Assembly: GCA_963422565.1 (NCBI GenBank)
Contig: OY730228.1
Span: forward strand, 1,860,001 to 1,924,000
Direction: 5' to 3'
DNA from: G963422565 sp963422565
Lineage (GTDB): Bacteria; Pseudomonadota; Alphaproteobacteria; MPNO01
Length of the DNA stretch: 64,000 nucleotides
Positions within the stretch are counted from its first letter, which is position 1. Every line of letters begins with the position of its first letter. Made by a program: the position numbers and the translations under genes. This document shows, in pieces, positions 16,289 to 25,344 of this stretch. Under the pieces are notes generated by a model that did no database searches, was not told where the DNA came from, and worked only from the letters and a program-made list of their open reading frames with translations.

Positions 16289-16577
16289 GCGGCCGCTGGA
16301 CGACGCGCGCAACGCCCGGTTGACCGGACCCTACCGCGCGCTGTGGCGGGCAGCGCGCAACGCCGCCGGTGCGCCCGCGCCCCCGGCCGCCGCCCCGGAG
16401 GCGCCCGATACCGTCCATAGCGCGATGCGCCGCCAGGTCGAGGCGCTGCTCGCCGACAACGCGATCGACGAGGCCGACCGCTGGCGAATCCTCGATTCGA
16501 TCGCCTGCCCCTGTTGCGGCGGCGCCGGGGCAAGCTTCACGATGACGCTTCGCCCGGCTTCGAAGGCCGGTTTCTAG
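16236..16577 (+). CDS. Small hypothetical protein with a CPCCGGAG motif
   Basis: Not recognised. The frame gives up to 113 residues from ATG 16236, which overlaps the previous gene by 53 bases. A TTG at 16320 would avoid the overlap and give 85 residues; neither start has a convincing ribosome site. The C-terminal half looks protein-like: MRRQVEALLADNAIDEADRWRILDSIACPCCGGAGASFTM (split here, ~residues 63-102), with a helix followed by a three-Cys cluster. The N-terminal part is low in complexity. It sits between the split ThDP enzyme and a HAD hydrolase. Confidence 0.4.
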   Translation: MSRSSRTRSSIPAPRRTERPLDDARNARLTGPYRALWRAARNAAGAPAPPAAAPEAPDTVHSAMRRQVEALLADNAIDEADRWRILDSIACPCCGGAGASFTMTLRPASKAGF

Positions 16578-16611
16578 CCCGCGCCGGCGCCCCCCGCGAG
16601 GAACGAGACCC

Positions 16612-17304
16612 ATGCGCTATGACGACTTCGCCGTCCTGTCCTTCGATTGCTACGGCACTCTGATCGACTGGGACAGCGGACTCGTCGCCGCGCTGGGTCC
16701 GTGGCGGTCCCGCTGCGGCGCCGCGCCGGACGAGGACGCGCTGCTGTCCGCCTTCGCGAAGCACGAGACCGCGGTCCAGCAGGCGCGCCCCGACCTCCCC
16801 TATCCCGGAGTCCTGGCCGCGGTCCTGCGGGCGATCGGCGAGGATTTCGGCACCCCTGCGACGGCGGACGAATGCGCGGCGTTCGGGGCCTCGGTCGGCC
16901 GCTGGCCGCCGTTCCCCGACACCGTCCCGGCGCTGCAGGGCCTCGCGAGGAAATACCGGCTCTGCATCCTTTCGAACGTCGACCGGACCAGTTTCGAGAG
17001 ATCGGCCGAACGCCTCGAGGTCGCGTTCGATGCGGTCTTCACCGCACAGGACATCGGCGCCTACAAGCCCGACCCTCGCGCCTTTCGCGTCATGCTCGAC
17101 GCGCTCGCCGGGGACGGCATTCCCGCCGCCGCGGTCCTCCATGTCGCTCAGAGCCTCTATCACGACCACGCGCCCGCCCAGGCCGCCGGGCTGCGCAGCG
17201 TCTGGATCGACCGGCGCCCGGGCGGCGGCGCGGCGCCAAAGGCCGCGGCGCGCTACGACGCGCGGTTCGAGACGCTCGCGGAGTTCGCCGCCGCCGCTCT
17301 CTGA
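16612..17304 (+). CDS. HAD-superfamily hydrolase, haloacid dehalogenase type II-like
   Basis: 230-residue HAD hydrolase. Motif I is SFDCYGTLIDWD (nucleophilic Asp ~residue 11), motif II CILSNVDRTSF, motif III YKPDPRAF, and then VLHVAQSLYHDHAPAQAAGL, as in the 2-haloacid dehalogenase type II group. It would hydrolyse a C-halogen bond or a phosphoester; the substrate is not known. It ends the rightward group that starts at mutM and converges on the NMT1-like binding protein. Confidence 0.85.
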   Translation: MRYDDFAVLSFDCYGTLIDWDSGLVAALGPWRSRCGAAPDEDALLSAFAKHETAVQQARPDLPYPGVLAAVLRAIGEDFGTPATADECAAFGASVGRWPPFPDTVPALQGLARKYRLCILSNVDRTSFERSAERLEVAFDAVFTAQDIGAYKPDPRAFRVMLDALAGDGIPAAAVLHVAQSLYHDHAPAQAAGLRSVWIDRRPGGGAAPKAAARYDARFETLAEFAAAAL

Positions 17305-17316
17305 CCGACCGCCTCG

Positions 17317-18204
17317 TCAACCGGCCGGCGGATCGGCGCAGACCTGCTCGTAGCGGTAGCGTTCGGCGAGAGTCCCGGCATGGGCGAACACGTCGAGCGT
17401 CGCCTCGAAGGCGGAACGGGTGATCTCGACATGCGGCGTCCAGCAGCCGAGCCGCTGATAGGCGGCGATGCAGGCCGCGAGCACGGCCCGGTCGATGCCC
17501 GGAAAGCAGGACGCCTGGGCGGCCGCGATCTCTTCCGGCGGCGCCTCGTTCACGTAGCGCCGCGCCCGGCGATAGGCGCGCATGAACGCCCGCGCCATGT
17601 CGGTCTCGAGCCAGGCGCGGGTCGCGGCCAGGCTCGAGAACGCGCAAGAGCCGATCAACGGGCCGCACTGGGCGACGACGCGGCCGACCCCGTCGGCCTC
17701 GAGCTGCTGCGGAAAGGGGCCTTGCTGTTGCACGTAGCGGCCCTGGCCGGCGCGGAAGGCGCGGTCCATCTCTTGCGGGCTCCCCGGGTGGAGGGGCCGG
17801 ATCCTGGCGAAGTCGATCCCCGCCTTGTGGCAGGCATATTTGAACATCGACAGCGGCTGGCCGCCGGAGAACAGGACGACCTCGGCGTCCTCGAGAGCGC
17901 TCCATCGGAAACCGGGTTCCGGTTCGCGCCCGGTCAGGAAGAACCCGTCCATCTCGTTGACCTGGGCGAAATGGACCACGTGCGGCGTCTCGCCCCGCGC
18001 CAGGGCGGCAAGGCCCTGGCTCGGGGCCGACTGCACGACATGGGCCGTGCCATCGGCCAGCGCCGCGATGGCCGAGACGCCGGGCGGCGAGACGGACCAG
18101 TCCAGCTCCAACCCCTCGTCCCGCAGGAAGCCCGCCGAGAAGGTCGCGATCAACGGGGTGTAGAACGCCGAGAACAAGCTGAACTGGATGTCGATCCGCG
18201 TCAT
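17317..18204 (-). CDS. NMT1/THI5-like substrate-binding protein
   Basis: 295-residue periplasmic-binding-type protein of the NMT1/THI5/SsuA group. It begins directly with the first strand of the mature fold (MTRIDIQFSLFSAFYTPLIATFSAGFLRDEG) and has the usual DGTAHVVQSAPSQGLAALARGE and hinge segments. There is no signal peptide, and no ABC permease or ATPase gene lies nearby. It might therefore be cytoplasmic, or secreted by another route. Family members bind sulfonates, nitrate, or thiamine precursors; a ThDP enzyme is encoded just upstream but a functional link is speculation. ATG at 18204. Confidence 0.75.
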   Translation of the reverse strand: MTRIDIQFSLFSAFYTPLIATFSAGFLRDEGLELDWSVSPPGVSAIAALADGTAHVVQSAPSQGLAALARGETPHVVHFAQVNEMDGFFLTGREPEPGFRWSALEDAEVVLFSGGQPLSMFKYACHKAGIDFARIRPLHPGSPQEMDRAFRAGQGRYVQQQGPFPQQLEADGVGRVVAQCGPLIGSCAFSSLAATRAWLETDMARAFMRAYRRARRYVNEAPPEEIAAAQASCFPGIDRAVLAACIAAYQRLGCWTPHVEITRSAFEATLDVFAHAGTLAERYRYEQVCADPPAG

Positions 18205-18269
18205 TTCGGCGTTCCTCCCGCAGTCCCCCGGCCGCCGGTACCCTGCCATAGCGCGCCGGGTCGGGCAAC

Positions 18270-18420
18270 GACGCGGCAGCTCTCGTTTCGGCGTCCCGGC
18301 AGCCGTCGGCATCGTGGCCCGCATCATCACCCGTTTCTCGAGAATGGATCCCTCCTCGAGGGGGAGAAGCGGGAGAGGGCACCGCGCCTCCCCTTGAGGA
18401 AAGGGGAGGGATCTTCCGGC
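18270..18420. repeat. Intergenic repeat copy R3
   Basis: The minus strand from about 18356 to 18276 aligns with R4 at 49791-49875 in the opposite orientation: both read GAGAAACGGGTG, then GATGCG, then GATGCCG and ACGCCGAAA. The neighbouring 18340-18415 holds CTCGAGGGGGAG and CCCCTTGAGGAAAGGGGAGG hairpin blocks of the same family as R1 and R2. It fills most of the 352-base gap between the NMT1-like gene and secA. Edges are approximate. Confidence 0.6.
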
Positions 18421-18472
18421 TTGCCGGTCGTGGTTTCCAAAACGAGAACCGCGGCGGCGCGGCGGCGGCGCG

Positions 18473-18501
18473 TTGACACGGTACCGGCGCCCGCCTATCT
18501 G
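18473..18501 (+). promoter_or_regulatory. Candidate sigma70 promoter for secA
   Basis: TTGACA at 18473-18478 is a perfect -35 hexamer, followed by a 17-base gap and TATCTG at 18496-18501, 55 bases before the secA ATG. Spacing is optimal. It lies just after repeat R3. Confidence 0.65.
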
Positions 18502-18556
18502 TGAAGCGGCGTGGCGCGGGTTCGCGGCGCCCGCTCGTCCCGACCGGGGATCCGCA

Positions 18557-21325
18557 ATGTTCGGCCGCATCGCGCAGAGCTTCATCGGCAGCGCCAACGA
18601 CCGCCGGATCAAGCGCATGGAGCGCGAGATCGCGCGGATCAACGCGCTCGAGCCGGAGCTGGAGGCGCTTTCCGACGCCGCCCTACGCGGGCGCACCGAC
18701 TGGCTGCGGGAGCGCGCCGCGGCGGGGGAGAGCCTCGACGACCTGCTGCACGACGCCTACGCAACGGTCCGCGAGGCTGCCAAGCGCACCCTGGGCCAGC
18801 GCCATTACGATGTGCAGCTCATGGGCGGAATCGTGCTGCATCAGGGCATGATCGCCGAGATGAAGACCGGCGAGGGCAAGACGCTGGTGGCGACGCTGCC
18901 GGTCTATCTGAACACGCTCAACGGCGCAGGCGTCCATGTGGTGACGGTCAACGACTATCTGGCGCGGCGCGACGCCGCCTGGATGGGGCAGATCTACCGG
19001 TTTCTGGGGCTCAGCGTCGGCTGCATCGTCCACGAGCTCGGGGACGCCCAGCGCGTCGAGGCCTATGCCGCCGACGTCACCTACGGCACCAACAACGAGT
19101 TCGGGTTCGACTATCTCCGCGACAACATGAAGTTTCAGCTCGCCGAGATGGTGCAGCGGCCGTTCAGCTACGCGATCGTCGACGAGGTCGATAATATCTT
19201 CATCGACGAGGCGCGAACCCCGCTGATCATCTCGGGACCTGCCGAGGACGCGACCGATCTCTACCGCAAGGTCGATACGCTGATCCCCGGGCTCGGCCCC
19301 GATCATTACGAGAAGGACGAGAAGCAGCGCACCGTCACGCTCACCGAGTCCGGCTCCGAAGAGATCGAGCGTCTGCTCGGCGAGGGCGACTTCCTCAAGG
19401 GCGCCGGGCTCTACGACATCGCCAACGTCTCGGTCGTCCACCACGTCAATCAGGCGCTCAGGGCGCATGTGCTGTTCGAGCGCGACACCGACTACATCGT
19501 CAAGGACGGCAGGATCGTCATCATCGACGAGTTCACCGGCCGGATGATGGAAGGGCGGCGCTATTCGGAAGGCCTCCATCAGGCGCTCGAGGCCAAGGAG
19601 GGCGTCGAGGTCCAATCCGAGAACCAGACGCTCGCCTCGATCACCTTCCAGAACTATTTCCGGCTCTACCCCAAGCTGGCCGGGATGACCGGAACCGCGA
19701 TGACCGAGTCGGCCGAGCTCGCCGACATCTACGGTCTCGAGGTGGTCGAGATCCCGACCAACGAGACCTGTATCCGGGACGATCAGGACGACGAGGTCTA
19801 TCGGACCGCGGAGGAGAAATACGACGCCATTCTCGGGCTGATAGCCGAATGCCGGGAGCGCAAGCAGCCGATCCTGGTGGGCACGGTCTCGATCGAGAAG
19901 TCCGAGCATCTGTCCGCGCTTCTCGAGGCGCGCGGGACCCCGCACAACGTTCTCAACGCACGCTATCACGAGCAGGAGGCGATGATCATCGCCCAGGCCG
20001 GGCGGGCGGGCGGGGTGACCATCGCCACCAACATGGCCGGGCGCGGGACCGATATCCAGCTCGGCGGCAACGCCGAGATGCGGATCGAGGAGGCGCTAGC
20101 CGGAATCGCCGACGAGGCGGAACGGGAGCGCCGGCGGCCCGAGATCGCCGCCCGGGTCGCCGCCGAGATCGAGGCGGCGCGCGCCGAGGTGCTCGAAGCG
20201 GGCGGGTTGTTCGTGATCGGGACCGAACGGCACGAGGCGCGGCGCATCGACAACCAGCTCCGGGGTCGCTCGGGCCGCCAGGGCGATCCCGGCCGCTCTC
20301 GGTTCTTCCTGTCGCTCGAGGACGACCTGATGCGGATCTTCGGGTCCGAACGGATCGACGGGGTTCTGCGCCGCCTCGGGATCGAGAAGGGCGAGGCGAT
20401 CGTCCATCCCTGGATCAACAAGGCCCTCGAGAAGGCCCAGAAGAAGGTCGAGGAACGCAATTACGAGATCCGCAAGAACCTGCTGCGCTTCGATGACGTG
20501 ATGAACGATCAGCGCAAGGTCATCTACGACCAGCGCAAGGATCTGATGAACGCCGAGGATGTGTCCGACACCGTCATCGAGATGCGCCACGAGGTGATCG
20601 CCGATGCCGTGGCGCGCTGCATCCCCGAGCGCGCCTATCCCGAGCAGTGGGACATGGAGACCCTGCACGGGGACGCGCTCAGGCTGCTCGGCCTCGATCT
20701 GCCGGTCGCCGAATGGGCCAAGGAGGAAGGGATCGCCGACGAGGAGATCCGCGAACGGCTGATCAAGGCCGGGGATCGGCTGATTGCCAGGAAGGTCGTC
20801 GACTTCACGCCGGAAGTCATGCGGATGGCCGAGAAGAGCATCCTGCTCCAGCTTCTCGACCAGAGCTGGAAGGAGCATCTGCTCGCGCTCGACCATCTGC
20901 GGCAAGGGATCGGGCTGCGTGCCTACGGGCAAAAGGACCCGCTCAACGAGTACAAGCGGGAGGCGTTCGACCTGTTCAACGCGATGTTGGCACAGCTGCG
21001 CGAGACGACGACCGGCGTGCTCTGCCATCTCGAGCTCCAGTTCGACGACGCGGCCGAGGACGGCGCGGCGCCGGCCCGGGGCGGGCGCCCCGACCCGGCG
21101 CGCCGGCCCGAAGGCCAGCACCCGGCGGCGGCGCTCGCCCAGGGGGCGGCCGCCTTCGCCGGGGCGGGGGCGGACGAGATTCCCCCCGGCTGGATGTTCT
21201 ACGAGCCGCTCGGCCGGCATCTCGACCCGCGCTCTCCGGAGACATGGGGGAAGGTGCCCCGCAACGCCGCCTGCCCCTGCGGCGCCGGGCGCAAATACAA
21301 GCACTGCCACGGCCGCGCGCGCTGA
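18557..21325 (+). CDS. secA: Preprotein translocase ATPase SecA
   Basis: Motor ATPase that drives unfolded preproteins through SecYEG at the inner membrane. 922 residues. Walker A is MKTGEGKTLVATLP (~residues 102-115), the DEAD-like box VDEVDNIFIDEARTPL, the second helicase domain has TNMAGRGTDIQLGGN and GLFVIGTERHEARRIDNQLRGRSGRQGDPG, and the C-terminal zinc site is CPCGAGRKYKHCHG as needed for SecB/ribosome contact. Start ATG 18557 matches the normal MFGRIAQSFIGSANDRRI beginning; an upstream in-frame ATG lies within the candidate promoter. Confidence 0.98.
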   Translation: MFGRIAQSFIGSANDRRIKRMEREIARINALEPELEALSDAALRGRTDWLRERAAAGESLDDLLHDAYATVREAAKRTLGQRHYDVQLMGGIVLHQGMIAEMKTGEGKTLVATLPVYLNTLNGAGVHVVTVNDYLARRDAAWMGQIYRFLGLSVGCIVHELGDAQRVEAYAADVTYGTNNEFGFDYLRDNMKFQLAEMVQRPFSYAIVDEVDNIFIDEARTPLIISGPAEDATDLYRKVDTLIPGLGPDHYEKDEKQRTVTLTESGSEEIERLLGEGDFLKGAGLYDIANVSVVHHVNQALRAHVLFERDTDYIVKDGRIVIIDEFTGRMMEGRRYSEGLHQALEAKEGVEVQSENQTLASITFQNYFRLYPKLAGMTGTAMTESAELADIYGLEVVEIPTNETCIRDDQDDEVYRTAEEKYDAILGLIAECRERKQPILVGTVSIEKSEHLSALLEARGTPHNVLNARYHEQEAMIIAQAGRAGGVTIATNMAGRGTDIQLGGNAEMRIEEALAGIADEAERERRRPEIAARVAAEIEAARAEVLEAGGLFVIGTERHEARRIDNQLRGRSGRQGDPGRSRFFLSLEDDLMRIFGSERIDGVLRRLGIEKGEAIVHPWINKALEKAQKKVEERNYEIRKNLLRFDDVMNDQRKVIYDQRKDLMNAEDVSDTVIEMRHEVIADAVARCIPERAYPEQWDMETLHGDALRLLGLDLPVAEWAKEEGIADEEIRERLIKAGDRLIARKVVDFTPEVMRMAEKSILLQLLDQSWKEHLLALDHLRQGIGLRAYGQKDPLNEYKREAFDLFNAMLAQLRETTTGVLCHLELQFDDAAEDGAAPARGGRPDPARRPEGQHPAAALAQGAAAFAGAGADEIPPGWMFYEPLGRHLDPRSPETWGKVPRNAACPCGAGRKYKHCHGRAR

Positions 21326-21349
21326 CGGCCGAGGCTCGGGCCGCCCCGC

Positions 21350-22321
21350 TCAGGCGAGCGCCGCGCCGCCCATCTTGAGAAACTTCTCCCGGCGAAGCTG
21401 GCGGAGCGCCGCGCCGTCGAGCGGATCGAGCGCGGCGAGCGCCGCGGCGACGGCCTCCCCCACCCGCTCGACCGTCAGCTCGGGCCGGCGGTGGGCGCCG
21501 CCGAGCGGCTCCTCGATCACCGCGTCCACCGCACCGAGCCGTTCGAGGTCGGCGGCGGTCAGACGCAGCGCTTCCGCCGCCTCGCGCGCGTGATCGCGGT
21601 CGCGCCACAGGATCGAGGCGCATCCCTCGGGCGAGATGACCGAATAGACCGCATACTCGAGCATCAGGATGGTGTTGGCCGCGGCGAGCGCGATCGCCCC
21701 GCCCGAGCCGCCCTCGCCGATCACCACCGAGACGATCGGCACGCGCAGCTCGAGACAGGTCTCGATCGACCGCGCGACGGCCTCCGCCTGGCCGCGCTCC
21801 TCGGCGCCGCTCCCGGGATAGGCGCCGGGCGTGTCGACCAGGGTGATCACCGGCAGATCGAACCGATCGGCGAGCCGCATCAGGCGTTGCGCCTTGCGGT
21901 AGCCCTCGGGCCGGGCCATACCGAAATTATGCTTGAGCCGCGTTTCGGTCTCCGCGCCCTTCTCCTGACCTATCACGACCACTGCGCGGCCGCGGAACCG
22001 TCCGAGCCCGCCGACGATCGCGCTGTCCTCGGCGAACAGCCGGTCGCCGGCCAGCGGCACGAACCCGTCGATCAACCCGTCCAGATAGTGGACGCAGTGC
22101 GGCCGTCCGGGGTGCCGGGCGACCTGGACGATCTGCCACGGATCGAGCTTTCCATAGGTCTGTCGGAGGATGCGGTCGATGCGGCGCTGCAAGCGGTGGA
22201 TGTCGTCGGCGATACTGAGGTCGTTGGCGTCGCTCAGATGCCGCAGTTCCTCGATCTTTCCCTCGAGCTCGGCGATCGGCCGTTCGAAGTCCAGGAAGCT
22301 GGCGAGGCGCCCGCCGCTCAT
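21350..22321 (-). CDS. accA: Acetyl-CoA carboxylase carboxyltransferase subunit alpha
   Basis: Alpha subunit of the carboxyltransferase that moves CO2 from biotin to acetyl-CoA, giving malonyl-CoA for fatty acid synthesis. 323 residues, near the usual ~317. It has the N-terminal coil with FLDFERPIAELEGKIEELRHL and the crotonase-type core with IGQEKG, RLADRFDLPVITLVDTPGAYPGSGAEERGQAEAVA and GEGGSGGAIALAAAN. It is downstream of xerD with an ATGA overlap and converges on secA. The partner accD is not in this window. Confidence 0.96.
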   Translation of the reverse strand: MSGGRLASFLDFERPIAELEGKIEELRHLSDANDLSIADDIHRLQRRIDRILRQTYGKLDPWQIVQVARHPGRPHCVHYLDGLIDGFVPLAGDRLFAEDSAIVGGLGRFRGRAVVVIGQEKGAETETRLKHNFGMARPEGYRKAQRLMRLADRFDLPVITLVDTPGAYPGSGAEERGQAEAVARSIETCLELRVPIVSVVIGEGGSGGAIALAAANTILMLEYAVYSVISPEGCASILWRDRDHAREAAEALRLTAADLERLGAVDAVIEEPLGGAHRRPELTVERVGEAVAAALAALDPLDGAALRQLRREKFLKMGGAALA

Positions 22322-23253
22322 CGGCCCTGCCGGGCGAGCGGGTGCGAACTGCGGACCAGCGCTGCCGGCCGGTCGTCGGCGAGATGGGTATAGATCTGGG
22401 TCGTCGACAGGTCGGAATGCCCGAGCATGCGCTGCACGCTCCTCAGATCCGCATCGCGGGCCAGCAGATGGGTCGCGAAGGCGTGGCGCAGCATGTGCGG
22501 CGAAACGCGGCCGGGATCGACCCCGCCCTCGACAGCCAACGCCTTGATCTCGCGCGCGAAATGGACCCGGCTGAGATGGCCGCCGCCGACCGGGGAGGGA
22601 AAGAGCCAGGGACAGGGGCGCCGCTTGTCGACCACCTCCCGCCGCAGCGCGAGCCAGTCCCGGAGCGCACCCCGGGCGGGACCCCCGACCGGCACCAACC
22701 GCTCCTTGCTTCCCTTGCCGCGAACCCTGAGCAGGCGGCGGTCGCTGTCGAGGGCACTGAGCGGAAGGCCGACCAGCTCGCTGACCCTGATCCCGGTCGC
22801 GTAGAGCAGCTCCAGCATCGCGGTCAGCCGTACCCCGCGCACCCCCGTCCGGGCGCGCGCCGCGGCGATCAGCGCCGAGACCTCGGCCTCGCTCAGCACG
22901 CCGGGAAGGCTGCTTCGCCGCCGCGGCGCGGCGACCTTGGCCGTCGGATCGTCCTCCCGAACGCCTTCGGCGATCAGAAAACGGAAGAGCTGACCGAGCG
23001 CGGAGAGCCGCCGGGCGACCGTTCGCTCCGACAGATGGCGCGCCTCCAGCGCGGCGAGATAGGCCCGGATGTCGGCGCCATCGGCGGCCGCGAGCCCGGG
23101 GCCGCTGCGCGCGGCCTGCAGGAAGCGGGCAAAGTCGCGTATGTCCCGCAGATAGGCCGCGATCGTGTTGAGCGCGGCGCCGCGCTCGGCAGCGAGCATC
23201 TCGGTGAAGGCCTCGATACGCGCCTCGTCGCCGGGCTCGGGGCCGCGCGTCAC
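22318..23253 (-). CDS. xerD: Tyrosine site-specific recombinase XerD
   Basis: Resolves chromosome dimers at dif with XerC at the divisome. 311 residues: an N-terminal SAM-like core-binding domain (~10-95) and a catalytic domain with the full residue set: Arg in ATGIRVSELVGL, Lys in VRGKGSKERLVPV, HxxR in SPHMLRHAFATHLLA, His in LGHSDLSTTQIYTHL and the nucleophilic Tyr in IYTHL. GTG 23253 overlaps the upstream gene's stop (GTGA). The conserved setting beside accA and aroK marks it as the housekeeping XerD, not a phage integrase. Confidence 0.92.
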   Translation of the reverse strand: MTRGPEPGDEARIEAFTEMLAAERGAALNTIAAYLRDIRDFARFLQAARSGPGLAAADGADIRAYLAALEARHLSERTVARRLSALGQLFRFLIAEGVREDDPTAKVAAPRRRSSLPGVLSEAEVSALIAAARARTGVRGVRLTAMLELLYATGIRVSELVGLPLSALDSDRRLLRVRGKGSKERLVPVGGPARGALRDWLALRREVVDKRRPCPWLFPSPVGGGHLSRVHFAREIKALAVEGGVDPGRVSPHMLRHAFATHLLARDADLRSVQRMLGHSDLSTTQIYTHLADDRPAALVRSSHPLARQGR

Positions 23254-25055
23254 AGGCCGCCCCGCAGCGCCGCCTCGAGCGCGAGGCCGCGCGCCTCCCG
23301 AGTCAGCCCGACGCGGCGCAGGGCGTCCGCCGCGGCGGCGTAGGCGCCCGGGCCGCCGGGTTCGCCGTCGGGACCGGTCAGGCCGAGGAGGGCGATCAGC
23401 ACCGTCTCGCCGATGCGGCCGCCGGCGGCCGCGTCGGCGAGGGCGGGTCGCCAGGCGAGCCCGGCGTCCGGCGACGCCGCCCGCGCCGAGCCGCGGCCCA
23501 GCAGCGGCGACCAGCGCAGCCAATCGGGGCGGCGGTCGAGGGCGTCGAGGAGAACGGCGAACAGGGCGGGCGTACCACCCCCCGACCCGGTTTCCGCGCC
23601 GTCGGCGCCGAGCCAGGCCTCGTAAGCGGTGCGATCGGGCGGCCCCGGGGGCGGCGAGCCCGCGAGGAACTGCCCGAGCGCCCAGAGCGGCGGCGCGCCC
23701 GCGCGCGCCGCACCGTCCCCGCCGGGGCCGGCGAACCAGCGGGCCGCGTGCTCGCCGGCCCCGGCGGCGGCCAGCGCCCGCATCGCGTCGCGGGCGAACC
23801 AGCGGAGGTCCTCGGCCGGCGAGATGGTTTCCAGGATCGGCCTGGAGGCCGCCGCCATGATCGCCCAGACGCCGGCGGCGGCGGCGCGGGCCAAGGCGTC
23901 GCGCAATAGCTCCGCCCTGAGCCGATCGCCGGTCGCGGCCCGCGCCGCTCGCAGGAACAGCGCCCGGTCGCGGGGCGTCCAGGCCCCGCCTCCCGGAGCG
24001 GCGACCGGACCGCCGGCGGCAGGGGGGACGGCGTCGTAGATCTCGCCCAGCCGTGCCGCGGCGATGAGGCCGTAACCAAACGCGCGCTCGGCAGCAGCGA
24101 GCCGCAGATCGAAATCGGCGGTCGGGTTGTCGATCACGGAGAGCAGGACGTTCGGCCTGTCACCGTCCAGAATATCCGGGGGAAGCGGCGCCCTGGCCAC
24201 GCGCATCATTGCGATATCGAGCCCGCTCGGCTCCGCGAGACCCGCGATCGCCGGCGTCTCGCCGATCACGAGCGCCTCGAACAGCGTAAGAAAGACATCG
24301 GGGACGCCCCCCCGCTCGCGCAGGATGTCCACGAGAACCGCGGCGCGGTCCCGCTCGCCGGATATCAACATGCAGAACGCCTGGGCGCGCCGCCAATATC
24401 CGTCCTCGAAGCGCAGCGCATGGCGGTCGACCCAACCGCAGGCGCCGGCGATGTCGCTCTGCATGAAGAGAGCCTCGACGGCGGCCTTGGCGAGGGCCGT
24501 GTCGATCAGGTCGATCGAGGCGAGCGTCGCCAACCGGCTCGCGTCGCCCGCCGCGCCGAGCGCGACCAGCCTTTCGATCCGGGCCTCCAGCAGACTCTGG
24601 CCCCCCGATGCGCCAACCGGCGCGACCGCGCGCGTGGTCAGCAAGCGAACGGCCAGATCGCGGGCGATGCGGGACTGCGTTCTGGCCGGCAGGCGCGGGA
24701 GCAGCCGCGCGACCAGCCGCCTGTCCGTACCCCTCCACATCGCCGCCCCGAAGCCGCCGTCCGACGGCCCGATCAGCCCGACCGACTCGGGGTCGGGCGG
24801 CGCGAGAACGGTCGCGTCCATCGCCGGCGCCCCTATCCGCACCCCTATCCGCGCGCCGGGCGGGGGCGGCGCGCTTTCCCGCGGCCCGCCGGCCTCTCTC
24901 GGCGGCGGCAGGAGCTGCATCGGACCGGGCGCCGGCGCCCGCCCCTCGGGTCGGTCGGCGCGCGGCGACTGGGCGGCTGCCGGGGAAGCGATCGACAGCG
25001 CCGAGAGAACGGCCCCGACGGCGATGAGGGCCGTGCTAGCGCGGCAGCCGGTCAT
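23250..25055 (-). CDS. Large secreted protein of unknown function
   Basis: 601-residue protein with a clear Sec signal peptide (ALIAVGAVLSALSIASPAAAQS, cleavage near AAA-QS), then a Pro-rich linker (~30-70) and a mostly helical Ala-rich body with repeated short helical hairpins, such as ARIERLVALGAAGD ... ALFMQSDIAGACGWVDRHALRFEDGYWRRAQAFCMLI. No catalytic motif is seen. Genes for similar proteins are found between xerD and aroK in Rhodospirillales, so this is conserved but uncharacterised. It overlaps xerD (GTGA) and the small membrane protein gene upstream. Confidence 0.8.
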   Translation of the reverse strand: MTGCRASTALIAVGAVLSALSIASPAAAQSPRADRPEGRAPAPGPMQLLPPPREAGGPRESAPPPPGARIGVRIGAPAMDATVLAPPDPESVGLIGPSDGGFGAAMWRGTDRRLVARLLPRLPARTQSRIARDLAVRLLTTRAVAPVGASGGQSLLEARIERLVALGAAGDASRLATLASIDLIDTALAKAAVEALFMQSDIAGACGWVDRHALRFEDGYWRRAQAFCMLISGERDRAAVLVDILRERGGVPDVFLTLFEALVIGETPAIAGLAEPSGLDIAMMRVARAPLPPDILDGDRPNVLLSVIDNPTADFDLRLAAAERAFGYGLIAAARLGEIYDAVPPAAGGPVAAPGGGAWTPRDRALFLRAARAATGDRLRAELLRDALARAAAAGVWAIMAAASRPILETISPAEDLRWFARDAMRALAAAGAGEHAARWFAGPGGDGAARAGAPPLWALGQFLAGSPPPGPPDRTAYEAWLGADGAETGSGGGTPALFAVLLDALDRRPDWLRWSPLLGRGSARAASPDAGLAWRPALADAAAGGRIGETVLIALLGLTGPDGEPGGPGAYAAAADALRRVGLTREARGLALEAALRGGL

Positions 25056-25173
25056 CGGGAACCGCCCGCTCGATCAACGTCCGGGAAGGCTGAACGGTGA
25101 CGGCCGCGAGAATCACCGCGGCGACCAGGACCAGCGCCGCGCCGCCCAGCAGGATCGCCACCAGTTTCGGCAT
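25036..25173 (-). CDS. Small single-span membrane protein
   Basis: 45-residue product: MPKLVAILLGGAALVLVAAV then a short tail (ILAAVTVQPSRTLIERAVPDD). It has one membrane segment and a charged C-terminal end. A good GGAG site lies 6 bases before the ATG at 25173, and the gene overlaps the start of the 601-residue secreted protein gene by 20 bases, so it would be translationally coupled to it. It could be a membrane anchor or partner for that protein. Not recognised in any family. Confidence 0.6.
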   Translation of the reverse strand: MPKLVAILLGGAALVLVAAVILAAVTVQPSRTLIERAVPDDRLPR

Positions 25174-25257
25174 ATCGCTCCACGCCCTCTCGGCCGGTCA
25201 TCGTCGGGATCGGCATCCTGCGACCCGGAAGCGGGTCCGAGCCATGTCTCGAAGCCC

Positions 25258-25323
25258 GCGACAACAGGCGCGATTCATCTTATATTCGATCGGTATGGTC
25301 GACCATGATCACTATAGCCGATC
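25258..25323 (+). promoter_or_regulatory. Candidate aroK promoter with operator-like palindrome
   Basis: The AT-richest stretch between the divergent genes. GCGACA (25258-25263), 17 bases, and TATATT (25281-25286) form a possible promoter. The perfect 12-base palindrome ATGGTCGACCAT (25295-25306) follows at the probable transcription start, flanked by GATCGG (from 25288) and CCGATC (from 25318). The position would suit a repressor site for the aroK operon. No regulator gene is nearby. Confidence 0.4.
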
Positions 25324-25344
25324 GGCCGGCAGGGAACAGACGCG

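Noticed and set aside
22318..23253. Phage-type integrase marking an integrated element
   Set aside because: Motifs and the conserved accA-xerD-aroK setting identify the housekeeping XerD; no attachment sites or phage genes are next to it.
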